Origin: Culex pipiens pallens
Taxonomy: Eukaryota > Arthropoda > Insecta > Diptera > Culicidae
Length of the DNA: 64,000 nt
Assembly (NCBI RefSeq): GCF_016801865.2
Contig: NC_068939.1
Location: 185,170,053 to 185,234,052, forward strand
Direction of reading: 5' to 3'
Part shown: positions 46,736-57,093 of the stretch, in pieces
How the letters are laid out: each line of letters begins with the position of its first letter
Numbering within the stretch: the stretch's first letter is position 1
Position numbers and translations under genes: made by a program
Notes under the pieces: model-generated
Seen by the model: the letters and a program-made list of their open reading frames with translations, nothing else
Told to the model about the DNA's origin: nothing
The model's database searches: none

Positions 46736-47778
46736 TGTTACAATAATTCTTTGCCGGCTACTCCTTGAGCTCAAGTAATAAGAAAAACAAGCACAAAATT
46801 CGTCTTTTAACATGTGTATTGAACCGATTGATGGTGTGAGTGTGAGTGTGTGTGTGTGTGTGTGCGTACAACATCTTCCTGATGCTCTTCTTCTTGCTCT
46901 CTCTTTTCTTCTTCTTTCGTGCTCCACACGCCCTTTCGGCATCTCGCAATTTTCCGTTTTCTTCTTCCTCCTTCTTTTTCCTTCCCCAGCTCTTCTCACT
47001 TTGCCTCCTCCTCTTGCTCTCTCACTTGCTCACCCTTCGATCGCCAATTGCCGCGTGGCGTGTCGCCTTTTGCCCGCGTCCGCGCGGGATTCTTCACCTC
47101 GGCCCGACCGGCCAACATTTCCACTCACGAGCACCGCCGCGGAGCAAGCGGATTCCACGTGCCTCCGCCGTCGTCCAAACTTTCTCCCCGCCTGCGTTGA
47201 TCTTGCGGAGATTGTTCACTCCCAACATGCCGCGCGCGCCGGCGTGTTCCGTCCAATTCTCCAATGCAGCAGGCCGGCTCCGGTGCCGATTCGTACCTTC
47301 GGCGCAGATGTCGTCATCCGTCATTTTGGCCCTACAATTTTCGTTTCGGTGAGCAAAAGGTGCAAAAGATGCCCACGTGTAGTAGATTTCATTACCTCGC
47401 CGGCGGACGGCGCCGGTTTTTCTTCCCGACGAGGGCCAGTCACGGTAGATGCTTCCTGAGGACGTGAACCTCGGGCGTCCTCCTGCGGGACTTCACAACT
47501 TTACGGCGGGGCGAGCACTTTTCGCGGAGCAGAACAACTGCGCACACGGTTTGCGTGGAACTTCTTCCACCGCACGACCGCTCCTCACGTTGGCGAACAC
47601 TGAATGAGCTTTCCTTTTCAGCGGAAGTGAGCGCGCACGGCTGTGTGAGTGCACAGCGGCCAGACAATCTTGTCTGTCAAACAAGCAACGTTGACGTTCG
47701 CGTGGTAGCGGGGGGTGATTTACAAATTTCGCACAGACTTTTCACATCAAAATATACAGACTAAACATAATTGCTATA
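46736..47778 (-). repeat. 3' LTR of the coding-free element
   Basis: 1043 bp. It contains a (TG)n tract at about 46838-46864 and GC-rich sequence. Long open frames on both strands recur in the other LTR and have no recognisable protein domain, so I do not call genes in it. Confidence 0.85.
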
Positions 47779-47797
47779 CAACCCTGCCATTTGGGAA

Positions 47798-47837
47798 GAA
47801 TTTTCCGTGTGGGATGACAGTCCCACACGGAAAATTC
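47798..47837. repeat. Perfect 17-bp hairpin in the LTR-element interior
   Basis: GAATTTTCCGTGTGGGA, loop TGACAG, then the exact reverse complement. It lies 20 bases inside the 3' LTR border. Confidence 0.9.
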
Positions 47838-48277
47838 TCAAAACAACTTCCGCCAGAAAGCTTGCTGGAGACCGTCTGACCCGTGACCTACGTCACATAC
47901 TTAAACTAGACCAAACTCAAAAATACTAAAGTGCGGAAGCCCAAGGCTCCCCAGATCGTGTTGATCGAAACATAACGGTACTAACGATACACAGCAGCGT
48001 AATCTGCTCAGACAGGTGGTCAGATGGTCATCTCCTGCATGACCCAAAACGTCTCCAGCTTAACTCCCACAATGGCTACCTCTCCTGAGCCTGACAGCCA
48101 ATTGCCTACAACTGGCTTCAACTCCTCACTGTTACCGCCTAGCGTTTTTTGTTTTCTTCTTGTTCACAGCCTACTCCTACTGCTGTCATAGCTTGTTCAC
48201 TGTAGCAGACTCTAAAGTACACACATTTAACAAAAACTAGCTAAATTTCCTGATTGGGTTCGTTTTGTTGGGCGCCA

Positions 48278-49317
48278 TGTTACAATAATTCTTTTCCGGC
48301 TACTCCTTGAGCTCAAGTAATAAGAAAAACAAGCACAAAATTCGTCTTTTAACATGTGTATTGAACCGTTTGGTGGTGTTAGTGTGAGTGTGTGTGTGTG
48401 CGTACAACATCTTCCTGATGCTCTTCTTCTTGCTCTCTCTATTCTTCTTCTTCTTTCGTGCTCCACACGCCCTTTCGGCATCTCTCACATTTCCGTTTTC
48501 TTCTTCCTCCTTCTTTTTCCTTCCCCAGCTCTTCTCACTTTGCCTCCTCCTCTTGCTCTCTCACTTGCTCACCCTTCGATCGCCAATTGCCGCGTGGCGT
48601 GTCGCCTTTTGCCCGCGTCCGCGCGGGATTCTTCACCTCGGCCCGACCGGCCAACATTTCCACTCACGAGCACCGCCGCGGAGCAAGCGGATTCCACGTG
48701 CCTCCGCCGTCGTCCAAACTTTCACCCCGCCTGCGTTGATCTTGCGGAGATTGTTCACTCCCAACATGCCGCGCGCGCCGGCGTGTTCCGTCCAATTCTC
48801 CAATGCAGCAGGCCGGCTCCGGTGCCGATTCGTACCTTCGGTGCAGTTATCGTCGTCCGTCATTTTTGGCCCTACAATTTTCGTTTCGGTGAGCAAAAGG
48901 TGCAAAAGATGCCCACGTGCAGTAGATTTCATTACCTCGCCGGCGGACGGTGCCGGTTTTTCTTCCCGACGAGGGCCAGCCACGGTAGATGCTTCTGAGG
49001 ACGTTAACTTCGGGCGTCCTCCTGCGGGACTTCACAACTTTACGGCGGGGCGAGCACTTTTCGCGGAGCAGAACAACTGCGCACGCGGTTTGCGTGGAAC
49101 TTCTTCCACCGCACGACCGCTCCTCACGTTGGCGAACACTGAATGAGCTTTCCTTTTCAGCGGAAGTGAGCGCGCACGGCTGTGTGAGTGCACAGCGGCC
49201 AGACAATCTTGTCTGTCAAACAAGCAACGTTGACGTTCGCGTGGTAGCGGGGGGTGATTTACAAATTTCGCACAGACTTTTCACATCAAAATATACAGAC
49301 TAAACATAATTGCTATA
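48278..49317 (-). repeat. 5' LTR of the coding-free element
   Basis: 1040 bp, near-identical to 46736-47778. It has a shorter TG tract and scattered substitutions. On the minus strand it is followed by the primer-binding site at 48277 downward. Confidence 0.85.
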
Positions 49318-50080
49318 AAACACAACTCGTCCGGAACCATCCAGAGCGAATTTTCGAACCTTGCCCAATGTGATCCGTTCCGGAAATCCAGAAATCCGCC
49401 TCCCCTCGAACTGGTTACGACATCCAACGCAATTCAAGCCGCGGCAGACATTTTAGTTTCTCTTTTCTGCCTTCTCCTTCGAGAGCTCAGAACGCAGCAA
49501 AAAAATAAAAGTTCCAACAAAGAATCCGGGTGCTGCGGAACGTCCCGGAACTCGTTACCTTGCGATGCGCGTCGATTCCGATTCTGCGGGTTTCACCTAC
49601 CAGCTGCTGGTTAGAACAACACGGTTCGCGGATTTCACACGACGTCACACGGACACACAACTAGAATTTAGAAGGGACCGAAAAAATCGCTTCACATGGA
49701 GCTGCTTTTGCACGGAGGAACAACACTTGGGCAACTGCGACGGACGACGGACGACGGGGATTTGGAAGAGAAAAATCACTTTGACAGTTGTCTCTCGTTC
49801 GCTCGTTTGCACGCAAATGTCGCACAGCCCTACCGCGGGTGCCAACTTGGGCGGAGTTTGTACTGCGTTCGCGATAGGTCTGTTGGGGATTAGTTGCAGA
49901 CTTGGAAGCAGATAAAAGCAAGCAAAACTGATCTAGATAAAACCACTAAAAACGATTTTTTTTATGGGATTTCCGACTTTTTCGCAAGCTTGGAAGCTAA
50001 ACTAACGGATTAGGTTGGAATTCAGTTTTATTCGGTTAAAATAATGTAATTACAGTAGCAATTTAAATCAAAGTTAATGC
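49318..50080 (-). promoter_or_regulatory. GC-rich segment with possible minus-strand 5' exon
   Basis: The stretch 49320-49900 is markedly less AT-rich than most of the window. Read on the minus strand it resembles insect 5' untranslated sequence and ends at the donor-like CAGCTG|GTAGGTG (about 49600-49607). A second donor-like CAAG|GTAACG is at about 49556. No coding exon downstream could be joined to it. It also lies just below the 3' end of the SMYD4-like gene, so it would belong to a different transcript. Confidence 0.3.
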
Positions 50081-51836
50081 TCAAACCGAGTCCGGTACAC
50101 ATTTCAGCGCTTTGGCTCGGTTGAGCTTTGCGTTCTCCGAACGAAGCACATCGTACAGCGTATTGTAGTAATCCAACATCGCTTCACCGAACAGCTCCCC
50201 CGGGTAATGGCCGTCACGTACCAGCGTCTGAACCATACGTTGCATCATGAGCAGCTCATGGGTCTCGAGACACCCGAGTGCAATGTTTTCCAATTCCCGT
50301 GCTGCTTTACGAGAAATTGAGCGCACTTTATTGCGAGCCTTGCGCCACTTGGCTCCCTCCGGTCCTTGGTCACAGACCACGCACATACACTGGAAGTCAA
50401 ATTTGGTCCCGCCGTTTTCGTCCCACCAGGCCGACGCACAGCTTGTGCAGATCTGGTCACCCTTTCGGATGGGGCGCAGTACGATGACCTTGATGCTTCC
50501 GGAATCGATCTGGGCGGTCACGTTGGGGTCGCACGAGTGGTTTAGGAGGGAAGCGATGGGGGAGAAAATTCCCTGACATCCCTCACTTTCGTTACCTTGA
50601 TTAAGAAGCAGCGATTTGGCCACACGGCCGTGAATCAGCAGGCAGCGAAGCATAAAATTACGCTGCGCCTTGGTACGGAAGATCGATTGGACCAGTGGGT
50701 TCTTCATGAAAATCGAATAATAGGTAGCTGCATGCAGCTTCAAGCCGTGGTCAAGATTGGAATTGTCCTGCTCAGGATTTGGTTTGAACTGGTGCAGTAC
50801 CTTAAACACGTCCAAAGGATTCGGGTTGGTGAGATCCAGTTCAAGCGGGTTAGAACCGACGGCAGCATTTGCCATGCAGTACTTCATCATTTCGGTGACG
50901 TTGTCGTTGAACGCCGTCAAGCCATAAAAGAACAGCCTTGCCATGGCCATCATATTATTCGCGGTCACACTCCACAATTTCGTAATCACGCAGCATTCGA
51001 ACCGATGATTGGTCCGGAAATCGTCCTCGCGGCACTTTTCGCCACAGTACATAACTGCAACACAGGAAGGGCACGGAATCAAACTTTTCTCAAACATGGA
51101 TCCACAGTGGCAACAGCTGAAAAAGGATCGCCCAAACGACACGAAACAAAGCTCGCTCTTCTCATCCAGAATAACGTCTCCGATGTTGAAGTCACGCTCG
51201 GCCACCAGACCACGGCCCATCTTCTCATAACGCTTCATTCCGATTCCCTTGGCCAGGAAAGGAATCTTCGGATTGACCTCAACGTTGATGTCCAAGAATG
51301 AGTGTGGGACAGTGCCCTTGGAGTGACCACCGGCGATTCGTTCCTTGCAGTTGGCTTCCCGTGCAACCAGTTTTGGCAGCAACCTTTCCGGATAGTGGTT
51401 CTTCCTGGCCAGATCAATGTTGTACAGGGCAAACTCGTACTCCTCAATTTCGTAATAAATCGCAGATCTGCAAAAAATAGAACATCATTCCTCAAAAACC
51501 CACAATCCAAAAAAACCAACCCATTTACCGATTGGCGTAGCCGATGCCCAGGTGTTCCGACAGATTCTCCGCGAAGCAAATGCTTCGGTTGTACTGCCAC
51601 AGCGCGTCGACGAACCGTTTTTCCAAATAGGCACGATTGCCAAGCTGACGGTGGTGAACGGCCAGCGTGTTGTCCTTGGCGGTTTCAGCCGGTTCGCTGA
51701 TCAGCGCGTCATAGCGCGCCACAAAGTCCCGGTACACCGAGATGTCCGCGTTCCAACAGCGGCGCATCTCCAGGAACCACCGGAGCTCGAGCCCGGTGAG
51801 GGTTGCCCCCGTAGAAATGTCTTCCATTCTTTTCAA
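50081..51836 (-). CDS. SMYD4-like TPR-MYND-SET protein
   Basis: Exons 51836-51529 and 51467-50081 (61-bp intron, ATCG|GTAAAT ... TTGCAG|ATC) give 564 residues. The N-terminal half is a TPR-like helical region (GNRAYLEKRFVDALWQYNRSI ... YEIEEYEFALYNIDLA). A split SET domain follows (GRGLVAERDFNIGDVIL), interrupted by the MYND zinc finger (CCHCG, CPSC, YCGEKCREDDF, HRFEC). The catalytic NHSCDPNV and cofactor-binding segment follow, then post-SET cysteines (CTSC, CMCVVC). Such proteins are candidate lysine methyltransferases; insect SMYD4 relatives act in muscle and chromatin contexts, but the substrate here is unknown. Start choice is between Met1 at 51836 and Met4 at 51827. Confidence 0.93.
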
Positions 51837-52200
51837 AATGTACCTTCAATTATGGAATGGAATTTAGATAAAACGAACTTTTTTAATGTAAATTATTTGC
51901 CACGTACTTTTAACACGAGCTGCACGAGCTGGAAGAACTTTGTTGTTTTACTTTTGGCGCCAAAACGACACAACTACTTCAAAACAAAACGGTCAAACAC
52001 TCAAAATCAGAACTATCCCAAAACAGGGTACTTTCGACCCTTTTTCAACTTCATTCTTGGCATAAAAATAATGAATTCTAATAATCTAATAATTAAACTC
52101 AAAAATTCTAATTTTCAAAACTTAACAAATCCTAAAATTTTAAAATTCCAAATTTACAAAATTCTCAAAATTTTAATATTCTAGAATTTTAAAATTTTAA
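51837..52200. other. Upstream of SMYD4-like gene; decayed octamer DNA
   Basis: The first 120 bases probably contain the promoter. From 52070 the text degenerates to AATTTTAAAATTC-type words like the octamer arrays, which form the target of the next MITE. Confidence 0.5.
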
Positions 52201-52239
52201 AATTGGGTCCTAAAATGAAGCTTAGATTGCTGATATTAT

Positions 52240-52780
52240 AGAGTTATCTAAGCTCGAGCTCACGCACACTAGCACCACTGACGAACTGACGTGCCACGCG
52301 CAAACCACTTTTGACCGCAGCTGTCTTCTTCTTGTTTGGCGTTTTTGCTCCTAGCGAACAATCTGTCAACCGATTTTTCTCTCTTCCCTCTCTTCACTAG
52401 CTCTCTTCTCTCTCTTCGCGCCAATGTTTACATGCAATGTATTGTTGAATTCAACGTAAACTGACACACGCTTTCGCCGAAACGAACAGCGCGCTCCAAA
52501 ATCGTTCTGAGCGCATACTTTTTTGAAACGACGCAGATTACAAATTGAAGCATAATCGCAATATCGAAAAAACGTGTGGGAGAAGGAATTAGTTTAGCGA
52601 ACCTGAAGGTAGATGGAGTTGGTGTTCGCTGGAGAATTTGCGGTCAGAATTTTCTCAATAATATGTATGGGGTGGCACGTCAGTTCGTCAGTGCTAGCAC
52701 GCCATTTGTTTTGCTGGCCGGTACAAAATTTAACCTCACTTTTTTTCGTGTACGTGCTACGTGCGCACGTAGATATCTCG
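52240..52780. mobile_element. 541-bp insertion with short inverted tips
   Basis: The left end AGAGTTATCTAAG and the right end TACGTAGATATCTCG-type sequence (inverted CGAGATATCTACG) agree in most positions. It interrupts family A between GATATTAT and ATTGTTTACAG, with AT repeated at the junction. No coding sequence; the family is unknown. Confidence 0.65.
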
Positions 52781-52791
52781 ATTGTTTACAG

Positions 52792-54052
52792 CAGGGGTGC
52801 TCAAAGTTTTTGGAGGCCGGGCCAAATTTGAAGCTCAAATGACCTTGCGGGCCAAATTAACAAAAAAGGTTGTTAAAAAAAATAAATTACGTTATTTTAA
52901 TGTAAAAGATTACATTTCTGTCATTTAAAAAACATGTCTATTTAAAATTATAGAAACCACAAAATAACGGGTTTCTATCGGTATTGTTGATTTTGTTGTT
53001 TCTGGTATTTGAAAAAAAAAAGTTTTTAGCTGAATGTACTTGTGTTTTCAAAAAAAAAATTAATGTTTCGTTTTTATATTTCGAAAATGGTGGTGACATT
53101 ACATGTTGAACAAATCATCTATAAGTTAAGTGTGGCTAATGAAAAATCGTTGAGAGCCAGAATTTCAACATTTGAATGAAAAAAAACTTTTAGAAAATGT
53201 TTTAAGCTTCCGTATAGTTAACCTGCAATCATTATTTTCAAAAAAAGCGAAAAACATTTATTTATTTCATCGAAAATTCACTAAAATTCAAATTATTTTT
53301 AAGAAACCCAAACATGCTCAAATGTTTTTAAATGCAAAGGAATGCATATTTAATTAATTTCAGCTGAATGCATTTATATTTCATTTTTTTAGTTTTTTGG
53401 AAATATATTTTTGCTGCTGGTTTTTCGAGCCAATTTTTTAATAATGGTGGAGGGGTGGGTTGATCGACGAAAGCTTTGTTTAATATTTGCTGCAAACTTG
53501 ATCCTCCGATTTCCAAATTTTCTCTGCCTGAATCAGTTGATAGTCAATCAGATTCGTTATCTAACTGTAATGAGTTCGAATCCCTAAGGAAGTGCTATGT
53601 TAGTTTGAGGGTCAGTTCATCAAAGGGTCAATATGCCTTGGAAATTAATAAAGAAAACTGTTATTTTTGCAACTATTACAGAATTCTACCTAAGTCAAAC
53701 TTGAACGTTTTTTTTTTTTTTTTTTTGATATTTCTAAAATGTTTGATGAAAGTTTTGACGATATTTACTAGTTTCACTCACATTGAAACGTGTGAAATTG
53801 TTTCATTTATAAAATATGTTGATCAAATTATTTGTATCCTAAAGTGGGGATCAAAATGTTGATAAATCATAAGTTACTTTTTATTAACAAAAAATAAAAA
53901 AGATTAGCATATAAAAGCTTAAAATAAACCTTAATTTTGAAAAATTATAAATTCACTTTACAAGTGATCAACGGGCTATTTAACATGATCATTCAAAATG
54001 GGTCCGGGGGCCACAAAATATCACCTCGCGGGCCATACTTTGGGCACCCCTG
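52792..54052. mobile_element. Non-autonomous hAT element, 1261 bp
   Basis: The tips CAGGGGTGCTCAAAGT and ACTTTGGGCACCCCTG are inverted, of the classic hAT form. The exact 8-bp duplication GTTTACAG flanks them (52784-52791, 54053-54060). Subterminal GGCCGGGCCAAATTTG and GCGGGCC blocks are also typical. The interior is AT-rich with no transposase frame. Confidence 0.93.
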
Positions 54053-54326
54053 GTTTACAGCGATAAAGCTTATTTTTCTGAGTACAATGACCCTTTGTAC
54101 GACCACAAAGAGTTTAAAATGGATTTTTAAATCAATTTTGAAAAATTAACCTCGCGGTCCTTCTTGACAGAAAAGCTCCTACTTGACAGCTCGTTCCAAG
54201 GGGACCATAGTTGATCCATCGAAAAAATGTTGTCCTATCAAAAAAAAAATTTTGCATTAAAATGAAAAAAATGATCAGAAATGGTTTTAAATCGTGTTTT
54301 TTATCGTTGTACATAAAAATTTACAT

Positions 54327-54604
54327 AAGGCTTTCTAGTCAGAAATTTACCAACACATTCAAAGTATGTTTACATGACAGCTGGACGTTTGTTTGCATCA
54401 GATCTCCTATCTCTTTCTAGCAAAAGTTTTTTGTCAGGCGTCTTCTAGCTGTGTTTTTTTACTGACCGCCCGATAAGTCAGCCGACATACTTCGCAGGGT
54501 TGTGACAGTTACAGCTCGGTCATTGTTTGCATCAAGACACTGTGACGAGAATTTCGTCATTTTAGGGTTAAATTATATGTTTTTCACTGGGCCTAGAAAG
54601 CCTT
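54327..54604. mobile_element. MITE with AAGGCTTTCTAG tips, first unit of a dimer
   Basis: 278 bp with inverted tips AAGGCTTTCTAG...CTAGAAAGCCTT. The second unit follows after only two bases (AT). Confidence 0.9.
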
Positions 54605-54606
54605 AT

Positions 54607-54897
54607 AAGGCTTTCTAGTCAGAAATTTACCAACACATTCAAAGTATGTTTACATTACAGCTGGACGTTTGTTTGCATCAGATTTCCCTAGAGATTTCCT
54701 ATCTCTTTCTAGCAAAAGTTTTTTGTCAGGCGACTTCTAGCTGGGTTTTTTTGACTCACCGCCCGATATGTCAGCAAACATATTTAGCAGGGCTGTGACA
54801 GCTCCAGCTCGATCATTGTTTGCATCAGGACACTGTGACGAGGAGTTCATCATTTTTGGGTTAAACTATATTTTTTTCACTGGGGCTAGAAAGCCTT
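54607..54897. mobile_element. MITE with AAGGCTTTCTAG tips, second unit of a dimer
   Basis: 291 bp, clearly homologous to the first unit (roughly nine in ten bases) with small insertions such as CCCTAGAGATTT. The dinucleotide TA/AT at each junction fits a Tc1/mariner-type TA target. Confidence 0.9.
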
Positions 54898-54918
54898 ATA
54901 GGGCTTTAGTACCCAATT

Positions 54919-55270
54919 CTAAAATTCTTAAAATTCTAAAATTCTAGAATTCTAAAATTCTAAAACTCTAAAATTCCAAAATTCCAAAATTCTAAAATTC
55001 TAAAATTCTAAAATTCTAAAATTCTAAAATTCTAAAATTCTAAAATTCTAAAATTCTAAAATTCTAAAATTCTAAAATTCTAAAATTCTAAAATTCTAAA
55101 ATTCTAAAATTCTAAAATTCTAAAATTCTAAAATTCTAAAATTCTAAAATTCTAAAATTCTAAAATTCTAAAATTCTAAAATTCTAAAATTCTAAAATTC
55201 TAAAATTCTAAAATTCTAAAATTCTAAAATTCTAAAATTCTACAATCCTAAAATTCTAAAATTCTAAAAT
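54919..55270. repeat. Octamer satellite (ATTCTAAA)n
   Basis: About 43 head-to-tail copies with few variants. The unit is the reverse complement of the one at 4379-4540. It ends in a transition to poly-T rich TTTTTGTATT repeats (55280-55410). Confidence 0.95.
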
Positions 55271-55678
55271 TATATTATTTTTGTATTTTTGTATTAATGT
55301 GTTTTTGTATTTTTGTATTTTTTTTATTTTTTTTGTATTTTTAGTTTTTTTGTATTTTTAATTTTTGATTTTTTTTATTTTTGAATTTTAGATTTTCTTT
55401 TATTTTTGAGTAAAAAGTGTTTTTTTTATTTAGGTCACCCTGGCAGCAGCAGCTTCCCAGAATCACCGTTAGACGTCGCTAAAGCTGTCAAAATTTCTCT
55501 GACGTTTGACAGATATCGCGTCAGATCTTCGTGCCGTCAGCTCGCGAGTCGAACAGCAATCTGTTTTCGCCTGAATTTTTTTTCTATTATTGGAGGAGGC
55601 ATCGGTAACAAATCCTGATCGGACCACCGGAACCACCACCTTACTACCAGAGAGCGCTCGCGGGGCGGTCCTCACAAA
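55271..55678 (+). promoter_or_regulatory. Presumed promoter and 5' UTR of the RING ligase gene
   Basis: T-rich low-complexity sequence to about 55430. GC content rises from 55435 to the start codon, consistent with a short 5' UTR. No core promoter element is distinctive enough to name. Confidence 0.45.
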
Positions 55679-57093
55679 ATGGAAGCGCTGGTCGAGAACG
55701 CGGCCAGTCCGGCGGCGCGATTCTACTGCCACTCTTGCTCGGTGGAAATCGATCGTGTTTCGTCGGTGAGTAACTTCTGTGTCTTTTTTTTTCCTCCGTC
55801 GTCGTCGATATTCCGGTGGAAGTTGGGGGAAGAGGACGGTTCTGATTGTGGGCTTTTTTTTTGTTGTTGTTGCAGGATTTCACCTGTCCACACTGCTCGC
55901 AAGGTTTCATCGAGGAGCTACCGGCGGTTAACAATCCGCCCTCGCCACCGCCGGTTCCGCCCGAGCAGGATTCGAACGATTTTATCAATCCACAGGCAAT
56001 AAGATTAGCTAGCGAGATCTTTAGCAACAGTATTCTGTCGCCGTTGCTGCTTTCGACCAGTGGTCCACGGGACTCGGATTCGGACGGGGCCGTTTCGTTG
56101 GGCGATGTCGTGGGAGGAGATGCGGGCGGTGGAGGTCCTACGGCGGTGCGGGTTCTGGGCCGGCACCGCAATCGTGGCCGTCGCGGCATTCAGAACGTTA
56201 ACAACTTGGACAATATTCTGCGCGAGATACTGATATCGGTGGCGGACGGCGCAAACGGTGGAGTTGGAGGGACGCCAATGTTCTTCATGGGAAATCCGGC
56301 GGATTACGCGTGGGGCCGGGAGGGACTGGACACGATCGTGACACAGCTGCTCAACCAAATGGACAACACCGGTCCGCCACCGCTGGAGAAGGAGAAGATT
56401 GCCGAAATTCCCAAGGTCACGATCAGCGCCGAACAGGTCGACATGAAGCTGCAGTGTTCCGTGTGCTGGGAGGATTTCCAGATCGACGAAGTGGTCCGGA
56501 AGCTGACCTGTGCGGTGAGTTAACCGGGGGGAAATTGTCACATTCAATCGCGCTTATTTCATTAATGATTTTGCAGCACGTTTACCACGAGACTTGCATC
56601 ATCCCCTGGCTGGAGCTGCACGGAACGTGCCCAATCTGCCGCAAGAGTCTGGCCCCGGAGCAGCAACCGGACGAGCAGCGAGGACTGGCCGCCGCTGCCA
56701 ACGCCGTGGCCAACACGCTGAGTAAGTTCAGGTCCCCCGTCTCGAATGTTCGAATGTCCAACCGTCCGTTTGTGTGTCTGTCCCCCCGCAGGATCTCTTC
56801 ACTCCGATGCGTTCCCCGGTGCCGGCGCGAGCCAGTCGTCCTCGTCGTCCGTGGACGAGGGTGGCCCCTCCACGTCTAGTCTACACATTGATTTCAGAGA
56901 GCCACTGCTTTCGTTTACAGCGCGTGCGGCGGCCGGCGATTCCAACGGTCCGACGCCGGCCGGCTCGACTTCCGGTGGCGGGGCGGCGGCGTCGTCCAGC
57001 AGTAATAGCGGAACGGGAGGTGGCGGAGCTGCGGGATCGTCAAACAGCAGGTATCGGGATGACGATGGCAACATCGATTACGAGTTTGACTAG
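55679..57093 (+). CDS. RNF126/RNF115-type E3 ubiquitin ligase (Iruka-like)
   Basis: Exons 55679-55765, 55876-56514, 56577-56721 and 56792-57093 with canonical borders encode 390 residues. The N-terminal zinc finger is split by the first intron (FYCHSCSVEI ... FTCPHCSQGFIEEL); in this family it binds ubiquitin and BAG6-type partners. A disordered Gly/Ser/Pro-rich middle follows, then a conserved block (DNILREILISVADG, PADYAWGREGLDTIVTQLLNQ). The RING-H2 domain has CSVC, LTCAHVYHETC and CPICRKSL, split by intron three between Cys-Ala and His. The tail is Ser/Gly-rich and ends DDDGNIDYEFD. The enzyme transfers ubiquitin in cytosolic quality control; Drosophila Iruka is known to clear empty Argonaute1. 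That role here is inferred from orthology. Confidence 0.95.

Larger units (their letters stand above)
46736..49317 (-). mobile_element. Coding-free LTR retrotransposon (TRIM/LARD type)
   Basis: Two direct copies of about 1.04 kb (46736-47778 and 48278-49317) flank a 499-bp interior with no gag or pol. Reading the minus strand, the 5' LTR ends GTAACA and is followed at once by TGGCGCCCAACAAAACG, a classic tRNA-type primer-binding site beginning TGG, which sets the orientation. The sequence AAAC flanks both outer ends. LTRs differ by a few per cent, mostly in the CA microsatellite. The missing genes mean it moved, if at all, with borrowed proteins. Confidence 0.85.
52201..54918 (+). mobile_element. 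MITE family A copy broken by nested insertions
   Basis: Pieces 52201-52239, 52781-52791, 54053-54326 and 54898-54918 join in order to the family seen intact at 45037-45367. The breaks are filled by a 541-bp insertion (52240-52780), a hAT-like element (52792-54052) and a tandem MITE dimer (54327-54897). The whole lies at the edge of the octamer array starting at 54919, with AATT at both tips. Confidence 0.9.

Noticed and set aside
46812..49303. Long open frames (up to 252 codons) in the LTR copies
   Set aside because: They occur on both strands and in several frames, are low complexity (Phe/Ser/Leu-rich or Arg-rich), match no family and lie wholly inside non-coding LTRs.
50597..51301. 234-codon plus-strand frame
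   Set aside because: Antisense to the SMYD4-like coding exon and without its own family match.
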